NCBI GenBank assembly: GCA_964645555.1
Contig: CAZYBP010000017.1
Coordinates: forward strand, 1 to 16,869
Reading direction: 5' to 3'
Source: 2-02-FULL-38-15 sp964645555
GTDB taxonomy: Bacteria; Patescibacteriota; Microgenomatia; Daviesbacterales; UBA10151
DNA length: 16,869 nt
The notes under the pieces are model-generated. The model was not told where the DNA came from, ran no database searches, and saw only the letters and a program-made list of their open reading frames with translations. Positions 1 to 7,207 of this stretch are shown one piece after another (the stretch's first letter is position 1; each line of letters starts with the position of its first letter). Position numbers and translations under genes: made by a program.

Positions 1-856
1 GTTCCCTGGTGATAGCATCCTGGCGCGTCTGATTATATGTTAACTGTAAATCTCCTACAAGTTCTTTGGCATTATCTGTAGCATTTTGCATAGCAATCAT
101 TCTGGCAGAGTGTTCTGAAGCTTTTGTTTCCAAAAGCGCTTGGTAAATTCTCATTTCTACAAAATGGGTCAGCAATTCATCCAAAAGCTGTATAGGATCA
201 GGCTCAATTATGAATTCAGAGTTTTGAGTTTTGAGTGCAGAATTTTCTTTTTCATTCTTAACTCTTAACTCTTCACTTTGCACTTTCAAATCCTCCAGTG
301 CAACCGGCAACACTTTCACCTTCACTGCTTCCTGTCTTAAAGTGGATACAAACCTGGGGTAAACCAAATAGGCTTCTCCAATTTCTTTAGCTAAAAATGC
401 TTCTATTAATAACTTGGCTAATTGTTTTGCTTGCCTAAAAGTAATTACATCAGAACTCTCAAAATCAGCTTTTAAATCTTTTCCGGATCTGGCTACAAAA
501 CTTCTGCCTTTTTTACCAACAGTGTAAAAAATAGTTTTGACAGGAAAATTGGCCAAGCTTATGGCTCTCACTATATTAGTATTTAGTGCTCCAACCAAAC
601 CTTTGTCCGTAGAAAGAATTACTACACCAGAAACATCCACATTATTGTTAGACAAAAGAAGATGTGATTCTGAGGTAACTTTGGGCAGTAATCTGGACAA
701 AGATTCCAGCAAGTTTCCCGAGTAGGGCCTGCCATTTATGGCTTGATTTTGAGCTTTTCTCATTTTAGTAGCCGCCACCATCTGCATAGCCTTAGTTATC
801 TGGCTGGTATTTTTAATAGACTTTATTCTTCTTCTTAATTCTCTTGTATTAGCCAT
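1..856 (-). CDS. atpG: ATP synthase F1 gamma subunit, 3' end cut by window edge
   Basis: The gamma subunit is the central rotor shaft that couples proton flow through Fo to catalysis in the alpha3-beta3 head. The reading frame starts at ATG 856 and stays open to base 1, giving 285 residues; about a dozen C-terminal residues should lie outside. The N-terminal coiled-coil helix is clear (ELRRRIKSIKNTSQITKAMQ, then MVAATKMRKAQ), followed by the Rossmann-like middle (STDKGLVGALN near 82-92) and the C-terminal helix (ATDNAKELVGDLQLTYNQTR). The family loop before the EPDP motif (residues 218-221) is expanded: residues 191-215 come from an 11-unit heptanucleotide array and are hydrophilic. No Shine-Dalgarno precedes the ATG; the upstream gap is filled by a second, GAT-type repeat. 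It is the last gene of the operon visible here, and beta and epsilon probably follow to the left. Confidence 0.96.
   Translation of the reverse strand, partial: MANTRELRRRIKSIKNTSQITKAMQMVAATKMRKAQNQAINGRPYSGNLLESLSRLLPKVTSESHLLLSNNNVDVSGVVILSTDKGLVGALNTNIVRAISLANFPVKTIFYTVGKKGRSFVARSGKDLKADFESSDVITFRQAKQLAKLLIEAFLAKEIGEAYLVYPRFVSTLRQEAVKVKVLPVALEDLKVQSEELRVKNEKENSALKTQNSEFIIEPDPIQLLDELLTHFVEMRIYQALLETKASEHSARMIAMQNATDNAKELVGDLQLTYNQTRQDAITRE
212..288. repeat. Heptanucleotide array inside atpG (11 units of 7)
   Basis: The 77 bases divide exactly into eleven 7-mers. Units 1-5 on the plus strand begin GA (gaattca, gagtttt, gagtttt, gagtgca, gaatttt), then a ctttttc spacer unit, then five units ending the array (attctta, actctta, actcttc, actttgc, actttca). 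The GAGT units and ACTC units are inverted relative to one another, so the transcript could fold with about four pairs in every seven positions. The array is translated as part of AtpG. Confidence 0.8.
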
Positions 857-861
857 ATGCT

Positions 862-930
862 AGATTTTCGCAGATTGAAAGCGGATAAAAGCGGATCCGT
901 GTTAATCAGCTTATTTATCCGTGTTAATCT
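862..930. repeat. GAT/ATC repeat with 10-11 base period over the atpA stop
   Basis: GAT occurs at 863, 873, 884 and 894, and ATC at 895, 905, 917 and 927, giving a spacing of 10-12 bases. A 13-base direct repeat, atccgtgttaatc, lies at 895-907 and 917-929. The array fills the atpA-atpG gap and supplies the last AtpA residues (INTDK) and its stop codon. Tandem sequences of the type ATCCGTGTTAATCCG recur in unrelated bacterial genomes; the resemblance is from memory. Confidence 0.7.
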
Positions 931-2422
931 TTTTCCTCCCAAAAATAGTTACAAACTCTTTAGTAGTTTTTTCCAGTTCCTTTACCATTCCCTCATCTAA
1001 AACCTTTTTTTCTGCTAGCTCACTTAAAAGTTTCTTATTTCTTAATTTCAAGTGTTGCACATATTTTTGCTCAAACTCACGGATTCTGTCTATTTCCACC
1101 TCGTCCATATATCCATTAGTCACAGCCCAAAGTGCTGCCACTTGTTCCTCAACAGTCACAGGAGAATAAGGAGGTTGTTTTAAAACTTCAGTAATTCTTT
1201 TGCCTCTTTCAATTTGCAGCTTAGTATTTGGATCCAAATCAGAGGAAAATTGGGCAAATGCAGCCAGTTCCCTAAATTGAGCCAAATCAAGTTTTAGTCT
1301 GCCTGCCACAGACTTCATGGCTTTAGTTTGTGCATCTCCACCAACCCTGGAAACTGATAAACCAACGTTCAAAGCAGGCCTGACTCCTGCAAAAAACAAA
1401 TCAGTTTCCAAATAAATTTGTCCGTCAGTAATAGAAATAACATTTGTGGGAATATAGGCCGAAACATCTCCGGCTTGAGTTTCAATAATCGGTAGGGCAG
1501 TGAGCGACCCACCGCCATAATCTTTGTTCAATTTAGCTGCTCTTTCTAACAACCTTGAGTGAAGATAAAATACATCCCCGGGATATGCCTCCCGCCCTGA
1601 AGGTCTTCTTAACAAAAGCGACATCTGTCTGTAGGCCCAGGCATGCTTGGATAAGTCATCATAGATAATTAAAGCCTCTTTGCCCTGATCCATAAAATAT
1701 TCACCCATAGCAACGCCTGCATATGGGGCAATATACTGCATGGTAGCAGGATCTGAGGCCGTAGCTGCCACCACAATTGTATGTTTCATGGCACCAGTTT
1801 CTTCCAGCTTCGCCACCAGTTGCGCCACTTTAGAAGTCTTTTGACCAATTGCTACATAAATGCAGACAACGTCCTTTTGATTAATAATGGTGTCTATGGC
1901 AATGGTTGTTTTACCTGTGCTTCTATCACCAATAATTAATTCCCGCTGACCCCGGCCTATTGGGATTAAGGCATCAATTGCTTTAATACCCGTTTGAAGT
2001 GGCGTATCAACATGCTGTCTGGTAATAACCCCGGGAGCAATTTTTTCTACCGGATAAGAGGTTTTAGTTTTAATAACACCCTTACCATCAATAGGCTGAC
2101 CTAAAGCATTGACTACCCGGCCTATTAAAGCCTCACCAACCGGCACTTGTAAAACCTTACCTGTGGTTTTAACTTCCATGCCTTCTTTAATTTTGGTGTA
2201 ATCCCCAAGTAATACAGCACCAACATTATATTCTTCCAAATTTAAAGCCAATCCAAAAACCCCAAAGGGAAATTCAATCATTTCTGAAGCCATAACATCA
2301 GACAAACCTTCAATTCTTGCAACACCGTCACCAATCTCGGTTACCACCCCCACATTTTGACGGGCCGCCTTAAGTTTTAACCCTGATATTTGCTTTTGAA
2401 TTTGTTCTACTAAATCAGCCAT
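911..2422 (-). CDS. atpA: ATP synthase F1 alpha subunit
   Basis: This is the non-catalytic nucleotide-binding subunit of the F1 head, and its 503 residues match the family length. The N-terminal beta-barrel begins with GVVTEIGDGVARIEGL (25-40). The P-loop is GDRSTGKT (165-172); the family usually has GDRQTGKT, so the glutamine is replaced by serine. The alpha signature VRPALNVGLSVSRVGG is present, and the C-terminal helical domain is complete. The start ATG at 2422 shares one base with the atpH stop (TAATG), consistent with translational coupling. A GGAGG at 2436-2440 lies 13 bases upstream, which is far for a ribosome-binding site. The final residues KINTDK are encoded in the GAT-type repeat, so the natural end of the protein may once have been at GRKK. 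Confidence 0.98.
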   Translation of the reverse strand: MADLVEQIQKQISGLKLKAARQNVGVVTEIGDGVARIEGLSDVMASEMIEFPFGVFGLALNLEEYNVGAVLLGDYTKIKEGMEVKTTGKVLQVPVGEALIGRVVNALGQPIDGKGVIKTKTSYPVEKIAPGVITRQHVDTPLQTGIKAIDALIPIGRGQRELIIGDRSTGKTTIAIDTIINQKDVVCIYVAIGQKTSKVAQLVAKLEETGAMKHTIVVAATASDPATMQYIAPYAGVAMGEYFMDQGKEALIIYDDLSKHAWAYRQMSLLLRRPSGREAYPGDVFYLHSRLLERAAKLNKDYGGGSLTALPIIETQAGDVSAYIPTNVISITDGQIYLETDLFFAGVRPALNVGLSVSRVGGDAQTKAMKSVAGRLKLDLAQFRELAAFAQFSSDLDPNTKLQIERGKRITEVLKQPPYSPVTVEEQVAALWAVTNGYMDEVEIDRIREFEQKYVQHLKLRNKKLLSELAEKKVLDEGMVKELEKTTKEFVTIFGRKKINTDK

Positions 2423-2817
2423 TAACTAATTATTGCCTCCTTAATTTGTTTTATTTTACCAGACAAACTTTCATCCATACTATCATCACCGATCCTGAGT
2501 TTAAATCCCCCCAAAATTTCCGGATTAATTTGGGTTATTATTTTAGTGACTTTAACTTTCTTTTCTATAATTTTTTTTATTTTAGTCAATTGACTTGCAG
2601 ACAAAGGTACCACTGTTTCAATCAATAAAGTGTGTTCCCGCTGTTTTCTTTTTAAAGCTTTTAAATATTCTGACAAAGCCCAAATAGCCTGAGTTTTGGT
2701 AGTAGATTTTAAAGCTCTAATTGATTTAACAACCTGGCTTTCCACCAATTTCCCGTCTTTAAAACTAGCTTCAACCAATCTATTTATCAGCTTTTGTAAC
2801 TCTTTATCCTTTTTCAT
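2422..2817 (-). CDS. atpH: ATP synthase F1 delta subunit, short N-terminal domain
   Basis: Delta links the peripheral stalk (b dimer) to the top of the alpha3-beta3 head. The C-terminal half is diagnostic: TLLIETVVPLSASQLTKI (63-80) followed by INPEILGGFKLRIGD (97-111) and a final helix. The protein is only 131 residues, while typical delta subunits are about 175-185. The deficit is in the N-terminal helical domain, which has about 60 residues here against about 105 in Escherichia coli. The start at 2817 overlaps the atpF stop by four bases (ATGA), and atpF occupies the upstream sequence, so a missed upstream start is unlikely. Sequence divergence makes this the least conserved subunit here, but position and C-terminal motifs support the call. 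Confidence 0.88.
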   Translation of the reverse strand: MKKDKELQKLINRLVEASFKDGKLVESQVVKSIRALKSTTKTQAIWALSEYLKALKRKQREHTLLIETVVPLSASQLTKIKKIIEKKVKVTKIITQINPEILGGFKLRIGDDSMDESLSGKIKQIKEAIIS

Positions 2818-3308
2818 GATATTCTTTTAACTGTTTTCTCGATTATTTCTTTTTGATCTTTGCTGCTAATTTTTTTACCTACTAACTTTTCAAAAATTAG
2901 CGCCACTAAATCGGCTGCATGTTCTCTAATTTCTTGTATAAGCTGGACCTTCTCGACTTGGATAACCTTCAAAGAATCTTCATGCGCTCTATTCATTATT
3001 TGGGTAGCAGTTTTCTGCCCATCCTCAACTATTTGTGTAGCAACTTCTTTAGCCTCGTCTAATATCTTCTGTGATTCATCCAAAGCTTTTCTGAGTATTT
3101 TGTCAGCTTGCACCTCGACCTCCTGTAATTTTTTTTCTTTTTTTTCCGCATTTTTTAAAGAGTCAGCAATTTTCCTTTTCCTCTCATCCAAAACCTTCAA
3201 AATAGGACCATATAAAAACTTCCTCAAAATAAAGAGGAGGATTAAAAAATTGACTACTTGCGCAGCCAAAAGTATCGGTTGGATTCCAAACTGTTCCAAA
3301 ATTTCCAT
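2814..3308 (-). CDS. atpF: ATP synthase Fo b subunit
   Basis: This is the peripheral stalk subunit, anchoring F1 to the membrane and holding delta. It has 164 residues, normal for bacterial b. One transmembrane helix lies near residues 11-30 (ILLAAQVVNFLILLFILRKF), followed by the conserved short segment LYGPILKVLDERKRKI. A long charged helix rich in Lys, Glu and Ala runs to about residue 140, as expected for the right-handed coiled-coil dimer. It lies between atpE and atpH and overlaps atpH by four bases. The 37-base gap to the atpE stop is mostly a heptanucleotide array, and no Shine-Dalgarno is evident before ATG 3308. Confidence 0.96.
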   Translation of the reverse strand: MEILEQFGIQPILLAAQVVNFLILLFILRKFLYGPILKVLDERKRKIADSLKNAEKKEKKLQEVEVQADKILRKALDESQKILDEAKEVATQIVEDGQKTATQIMNRAHEDSLKVIQVEKVQLIQEIREHAADLVALIFEKLVGKKISSKDQKEIIEKTVKRIS

Positions 3309-3317
3309 ACGATGACG

Positions 3318-3352
3318 CTACAACCTACTCACTACTAACTACAACCTATTTA
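3318..3352. repeat. Heptanucleotide array across the atpE stop
   Basis: Five consecutive 7-mers each begin with CTA on the plus strand: ctacaac, ctactca, ctactaa, ctacaac, ctattta. The CTA of the last unit (3346-3348) is the reverse complement of the atpE stop codon TAG. The array occupies nearly all of the atpE-atpF gap. Confidence 0.75.
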
Positions 3353-3469
3353 ATAAACGCTATAACCAATGCATAAATAGCAATAGCTTCAGCAAAAGCC
3401 ATTCCTAAAAGCATTGCCGGCAAAATCTTGCTTTGGGCATCGGGATTTCTCCCAATGGCTTCCATTGCT
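3346..3469 (-). CDS. atpE: ATP synthase Fo c subunit, 5' end lost in assembly gap
   Basis: Subunit c forms the proton-carrying ring of the rotor. Only the last 40 or so residues are present. They contain the polar loop (AIGRNPDAQSKI, with the conserved Arg) and the second transmembrane helix with the ion-binding carboxylate (GMAFAEAIAIYALVIAFI, Glu in FAEA). The first glycine-rich helix, about 35 residues, is missing because the upstream sequence is the N gap at 3470-3479. The frame happens to be open through the gap into atpB, so an automated call would join the two genes into a false 268-residue fusion. The stop codon is supplied by the heptanucleotide array. Confidence 0.93.
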
Positions 3470-3479
3470 NNNNNNNNNN
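3470..3479. other. Assembly gap (10 N) inside atpB-atpE
   Basis: Ten N bases separate the truncated a subunit from the truncated c subunit. The missing protein (roughly 20-30 residues of a, a stop, a start and about 35 residues of c) would need about 180-250 bases. The ten N are therefore a placeholder of arbitrary length, not a measured distance. The estimate follows from usual family lengths. Confidence 0.97.
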
Positions 3480-4152
3480 GCACAAACCCCACTACTAACT
3501 CCAAAAAATAAAATGGTAATGGAACAATAAAAGCCGCCAAACTGGAGACTGTTCCCAATACCACTTCACCTGCAAATATATTACCAAATAACCTAAAAGA
3601 AAGCGATATCACCTTTGTTACCTCTCCCACCAACTCCAAAAGCCCTACAAATAGAAAAATTGGATTTAAAGTAAACCATCTTTTTAAATAATCCACAATT
3701 CCTAAAAATCTCAGAGAAAAAGCATGTGTTAAAAGTGCAGAAAAAAGCGCTAATCCCAAAGTCATATTTAAATCCGAATTAATAGATCTTAAAAGCGGCA
3801 CAAAAACTTTTTTACCATCTTCTATTAGATTAAAACCTATTGTAGAAAACCCCGGGAAAAGCCCGAATAAATTTCCCGCCCAAATATACAAAAAGAAGGT
3901 CATTACAATCGGAAAAAATAATTTAGTTTTTGAATGAGCCAGCTCTTCTACAATAGAATAGCCCCCTTCAATAATAATTTCAAAGATACTTCCCAAATTT
4001 GAAGCAGGTACCAATTTAACTTTAAGAGAAACCAGTATTGATAGTGCAATTAAAATTGCCATCACAATCCAACTGGTGATTAAAGTATTAGTAACCGGAA
4101 AACTTTGTATATGTCCCAAAACTTCCGGTGCCAAAATTATTCCATGTTCCAT
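3480..4152 (-). CDS. atpB: ATP synthase Fo a subunit, 3' end lost in assembly gap
   Basis: Subunit a is the membrane stator that forms the two proton half-channels beside the c ring. There are 224 residues from ATG 4152 to the N gap. Transmembrane helices are visible near 24-44, 79-100, 128-150 and 163-220. Family motifs include LFGLFPGFSTIGFN (95-108), the variant SINSDLNMTLGLAL (123-136), and the essential arginine in SFRLFGNIFAGEVVLG (Arg187, equivalent to Arg210 of E. coli). About 20-30 C-terminal residues are missing. It is the first gene of the operon; no atpI-like gene precedes it. A candidate promoter at 4160-4188 would start transcription at or next to the ATG. Confidence 0.95.
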
Positions 4153-4159
4153 TGTTTAT

Positions 4160-4188
4160 ATTGTGCTTGAATTCTGAATATTTTACAA
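4160..4188 (-). promoter_or_regulatory. Candidate promoter of the ATP synthase operon
   Basis: On the minus strand, TTGTAA (4188-4183) and CACAAT (4165-4160) are separated by 17 bases. The -10-like hexamer ends seven bases before the atpB ATG, so the transcript would be leaderless or nearly so. Each hexamer matches four of six consensus positions. Confidence 0.4.
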
Positions 4189-4218
4189 GAAGATTCTAGC
4201 CTACGTCAACCTATCCCT

Positions 4219-4248
4219 TTTACAAATTTGACTGACTTTTGGTATAAT
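4219..4248 (+). promoter_or_regulatory. Candidate extended -10 promoter for the 4259 gene
   Basis: TGGTATAAT (4240-4248) is a full extended -10 element, with TTTACA at 4219-4224 as a -35 at 18 bases spacing. The ATG lies ten bases after the -10, leaving room for a leader of at most about four bases. It is divergent from the atpB promoter in a 106-base intergenic region. Confidence 0.55.
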
Positions 4249-4258
4249 AACCTATAAT

Positions 4259-4774
4259 ATGAGTAACCGGTATGCTGAGCGGGAAGTAGTGGAAATCATT
4301 AATCCTTCTTCAAGTCCTTTTCTACATATTCAGAAAGTACCTGACGAAAAAGGAAATCCCCAGTATGTCTATTTGCCTAGTTTGGAGGGCTTACAGATAG
4401 CTGTTGGTATTCTTCCGCGATTACAAATTGATCAATTTCAGCAACAAGCTAGTTTAAAGCTGCCATTACTGCCACCTTTGCCTGCGTCGGTTGATCTAAG
4501 CCATTTACCACCCACAATTTACGGTCGGCAACTGGTACAGGATGTAATCCTAAGCAATCAACTGCCATTACTTAAAACAATTCAGCCTAATGCGACAGCA
4601 CTGCTGTGTACCCATGGTTCAATGTGGGGTCAATATCCAGAGGATGTTATTAGGGAAATTTTACAAAGTCAGGGATATAAAGTCCAGGGTGGTTCATTTC
4701 CTGAGATAGGCGGTAGAAAGAGAATTGTAACCCATGCCATTTTACTTCTAGATCACCCAGCTATAGAAATTTGA
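4259..4774 (+). CDS. Uncharacterised 171-residue protein
   Basis: I do not recognise this family. The product has no obvious signal peptide or transmembrane helix. It appears soluble, rich in Pro, Gln and Leu, with a proline-rich central stretch (LPLLPPLPASVDLSHLPP, about 69-86). The C-terminal third (TALLCTHGSMWGQYPEDVIR, then a helix and GGSFPEIGGRKR) looks like the most structured part, with one cysteine next to a histidine. A strong extended -10 element sits immediately upstream and there is no Shine-Dalgarno. It is followed with at most a few bases of separation or overlap by a membrane-protein gene, so the two probably form one transcript. The ATG was chosen because it is the first in frame and fits the promoter. 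Function is unknown. Confidence 0.65.
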   Translation: MSNRYAEREVVEIINPSSSPFLHIQKVPDEKGNPQYVYLPSLEGLQIAVGILPRLQIDQFQQQASLKLPLLPPLPASVDLSHLPPTIYGRQLVQDVILSNQLPLLKTIQPNATALLCTHGSMWGQYPEDVIREILQSQGYKVQGGSFPEIGGRKRIVTHAILLLDHPAIEI

Positions 4775-4782
4775 AATCAATA

Positions 4783-5487
4783 ATGTATTCCCATATATCA
4801 AGTGGGAACGTAGTTTTACCTTTAGCACTATTGACAATATTAAGTCAAATGAGTAAAAATACCTCACAAATGGCAAAACTAGAGGATAAACTTGAAGCTA
4901 TACACCACTTAGGAAAAGTACCCAGTACTAGTCTCACCAAGGACAATGCTGATAGATTTATTAATGACAGAATTGAAGCATGGGTATTACATGCTGGTAC
5001 TTGGACAGGACTCAATACTCTTATAACAGCTGCTACTGCCCCCAATCTTCCAGAAGAAATGAGGATGTGGATGACAATTGGAGCCGTAGCCCTGCTTGCT
5101 ACCTCCGATGTATTAAGAACAAGAAGAAGCGGAGAATTAAGAGAGTTTACCAAAAAACTTATTGATCAAGGTCCATTAAGTGCTATTACTACTTATGGGA
5201 GACACAGACTCAAAGGTTGGTCTGCCGCTAATTCTATTACCACTACATCACTTGCTATAGCTGCATTAACCGATTTAAGAGATGTTAATAGTGAAGTGAC
5301 AACTTTATTAATGATTCCAGTATATGGATCTGGGATATGGACCAGTGTAAGATCAGGTTGGCACGAATTTGCAACCTATGTGCATGGCATTGGGATTGCT
5401 GAAGCAACAGTTTATGCGGTTGGGAGTGTTATAGACGACTATAAACGAAGTACAGCCCAAAGAAATGCTAAATCCCCAAATTCCTAA
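4783..5487 (+). CDS. Uncharacterised multi-pass membrane protein
   Basis: This is an unrecognised protein of 234 residues if the ATG at 4783 is used, or 238 from an in-frame TTG at 4771 that overlaps the previous stop by four bases (TTGA). The TTG would resemble ATGA-type coupling, so both starts are possible. About five hydrophobic segments are visible, including VVLPLALLTILSQM near the N-terminus, WMTIGAVALLATSDV in the middle and TTLLMIPVYGSGIWTSV towards the end. A charged segment follows the first (KLEDKLEAIHHLGK), and the C-terminus is hydrophilic (DDYKRSTAQRNAKSPNS). It is paired with the soluble protein upstream, which suggests a joint role, but no function can be assigned. The gene downstream is convergent. 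Confidence 0.6.
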   Translation: MYSHISSGNVVLPLALLTILSQMSKNTSQMAKLEDKLEAIHHLGKVPSTSLTKDNADRFINDRIEAWVLHAGTWTGLNTLITAATAPNLPEEMRMWMTIGAVALLATSDVLRTRRSGELREFTKKLIDQGPLSAITTYGRHRLKGWSAANSITTTSLAIAALTDLRDVNSEVTTLLMIPVYGSGIWTSVRSGWHEFATYVHGIGIAEATVYAVGSVIDDYKRSTAQRNAKSPNS

Positions 5488-5535
5488 CTCTACCAATCAG
5501 TAAATTGCCTGCTCAAATCCTAGATCGAAATAGTT

Positions 5536-7107
5536 CTAATCTAATTTTTCTCTTTGGGCACGGAGGAAGAAAAGCCATTGCTCAAAGAAAGCAAAGATAC
5601 CCTTAAATGGCGTCTCAATAATAAAATCAAATATAAACAAAATAATATTTATCTGAGAAATTGCCGTGGTTAACCTGCTTCCGACTTGAATAAACGGCAT
5701 AAAGAAAAAATCAAACAATAATGAACTGAAGTTATCCTTTTTATCTTTAATAGTATACATGTGTGCAGTTCTGTTAATCCTAAATGATACAAAAGAAACT
5801 ATAGCCAAGAATAACACAAACACAACCTGAGAAAAAGGATTAACATTTAGTTTTGAAAGAACAAATACGATAGCTCCGAAACTTAAAGCAAAAGTAGCCA
5901 GCCAAAGGGTTAAAAATACTCCCCAAAGTAATGGGTCTGTTTTACTGGGTTTTTTCTTCACAACTAACGCTTCTGCTAAATTAGGTTCCTCATCAAATAA
6001 GATGGTCTGAATTTTTTTCAGAATTTTAAAGGAATTTTCCCGAGTGGGAGTTTTAATCAAAAGTCCCACTATAATCATTAAAATAGCCGGAGTTAAAACA
6101 TTGATGGCAATGGAGGACCAAAGAATCTGACCATAAACCAACCTTTCATAAGTACCCTCTATAAATAAAGCAAATACTGCTTTAGTAAAGAATATAAAAA
6201 TAACGCTTCTGACAATAGCTCTACTCACTTTCCCTCTGATAGATTTATATTTTTCCCCGCAACTATTTAATATTTCCATGTTAAGTTTCTCTTCATTCGT
6301 AATCAGATGAGAAACATGACCACTGTTTTTTCTAAACACCTCATCCAATATCAAAAATGGGGCAATTTGATTTTTAATGTAGGTATGGATCTTATCTTTC
6401 GCCGGATATTCAAATTGTTCTTCAATTTTTTTAACAGCCTCCGGAAATTCATCAACAATTTTTTCGAAATTTTGTCCAGTTAAACTATCAAAATACTGGG
6501 TAAAAAGATGGTATCTTAAGAAAGCCAAATCATCATTGGCATAAGCGCGCCTCACAGCAATAAAGGTTTGGATATCCCTTATTTCCTCTGTATCATCAGC
6601 AATGGTAATTTCCTTTTTAAAAATCCGGAATATGAAATTGCTCATCAAATCTTTAGGATCATTAGGCTTTAAGATTTTCTCAATTTCTGCAGAGAGTAGT
6701 TGCAGTATCCATTCATTAACTAAACCTTTATTGATTCTGTGTTTATCATTAACTTTTTTCTCCAAAGATAAATGTAAATCTATGGCCGAGGCCACTTTAG
6801 CAATTACTGACTCGGGAATACTGGAATCAGGAAAATATCTGGCCCAAACAAGTTCTCTGACTAAAGGTGCAGCCACTTCTTGCCCGCTACCGCCTAAAAT
6901 TAATCTTCTTTTGAGGATTCTTTCAATAGCTGAGCGTAAGATAACCTCATCCGCGCTATAATCCATAGCTGTTCTGAGTTTTTCATACCAGCTAGCCAGT
7001 TCAGCCACCAATGGGTTTACGGAAACGGTTTTATCCTCATTTGTGGTATAAACCCGATCATAAGCCGCCACCAAGGCTTGTGTTAATCTTGTAGTAATTT
7101 TTACCAT
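5536..7107 (-). CDS. Conserved-type membrane protein of unknown function (523 aa)
   Basis: I cannot assign a function. The first ~295 residues look soluble and mostly helical, rich in charged residues, with no signal peptide. Four hydrophobic helices follow (about 298-317, 330-351, 395-418, 424-443), separated by a cytoplasm-like Lys-rich loop (352-393). The C-terminus (about 463-520) is amphipathic and aromatic, ending FFEQWLFFLRAQREKLD. Large proteins of this layout, with a conserved aromatic tail, seem familiar from Microgenomates genomes, but I cannot name a family. The ATG at 7107 is preceded by an extended -10-like TGGTAAGAT ten bases upstream. The gene is convergent with the 4783 gene and divergent from the 7208 gene. 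Confidence 0.75.
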   Translation of the reverse strand: MVKITTRLTQALVAAYDRVYTTNEDKTVSVNPLVAELASWYEKLRTAMDYSADEVILRSAIERILKRRLILGGSGQEVAAPLVRELVWARYFPDSSIPESVIAKVASAIDLHLSLEKKVNDKHRINKGLVNEWILQLLSAEIEKILKPNDPKDLMSNFIFRIFKKEITIADDTEEIRDIQTFIAVRRAYANDDLAFLRYHLFTQYFDSLTGQNFEKIVDEFPEAVKKIEEQFEYPAKDKIHTYIKNQIAPFLILDEVFRKNSGHVSHLITNEEKLNMEILNSCGEKYKSIRGKVSRAIVRSVIFIFFTKAVFALFIEGTYERLVYGQILWSSIAINVLTPAILMIIVGLLIKTPTRENSFKILKKIQTILFDEEPNLAEALVVKKKPSKTDPLLWGVFLTLWLATFALSFGAIVFVLSKLNVNPFSQVVFVLFLAIVSFVSFRINRTAHMYTIKDKKDNFSSLLFDFFFMPFIQVGSRLTTAISQINIILFIFDFIIETPFKGIFAFFEQWLFFLRAQREKLD

Positions 7108-7117
7108 CTCAAAATTA

Positions 7118-7126
7118 ATCTTACCA
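7118..7126 (-). promoter_or_regulatory. Possible extended -10 for the 523-residue protein gene
   Basis: On the minus strand TGGTAAGAT ends ten bases before ATG 7107. No convincing -35 was found. The spacing matches the other near-leaderless starts in this window. Confidence 0.25.
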
Positions 7127-7207
7127 TAAATCGTGCTTTAACTTCTGCCTTAACTCTTACTGAATTAATTGGAAAATTTGAAGATAGAGCGTTACCATCA
7201 ACTTAGA

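Noticed and set aside
212..288. CRISPR-like array in atpG
   Set aside because: The repeats are only seven bases, degenerate and without spacers.
3346..4152. A single 268-residue a-c fusion protein of ATP synthase
   Set aside because: The join passes through ten N; the left part is a C-terminal c fragment and the right part an a subunit lacking its end, so it is an assembly artefact.
5521..5549. Intrinsic terminator between the convergent genes at 5487 and 5536
   Set aside because: A TAGAT/ATCTA stem of five weak pairs followed by TTTTT is present, but the loop is long and the stem too unstable to call.
7136..7163. Further heptad array in the 7108-7168 intergenic region
   Set aside because: tttaact, tctgcct, taactct, tactgaa show only a weak two-base agreement; not strong enough to list as a feature.
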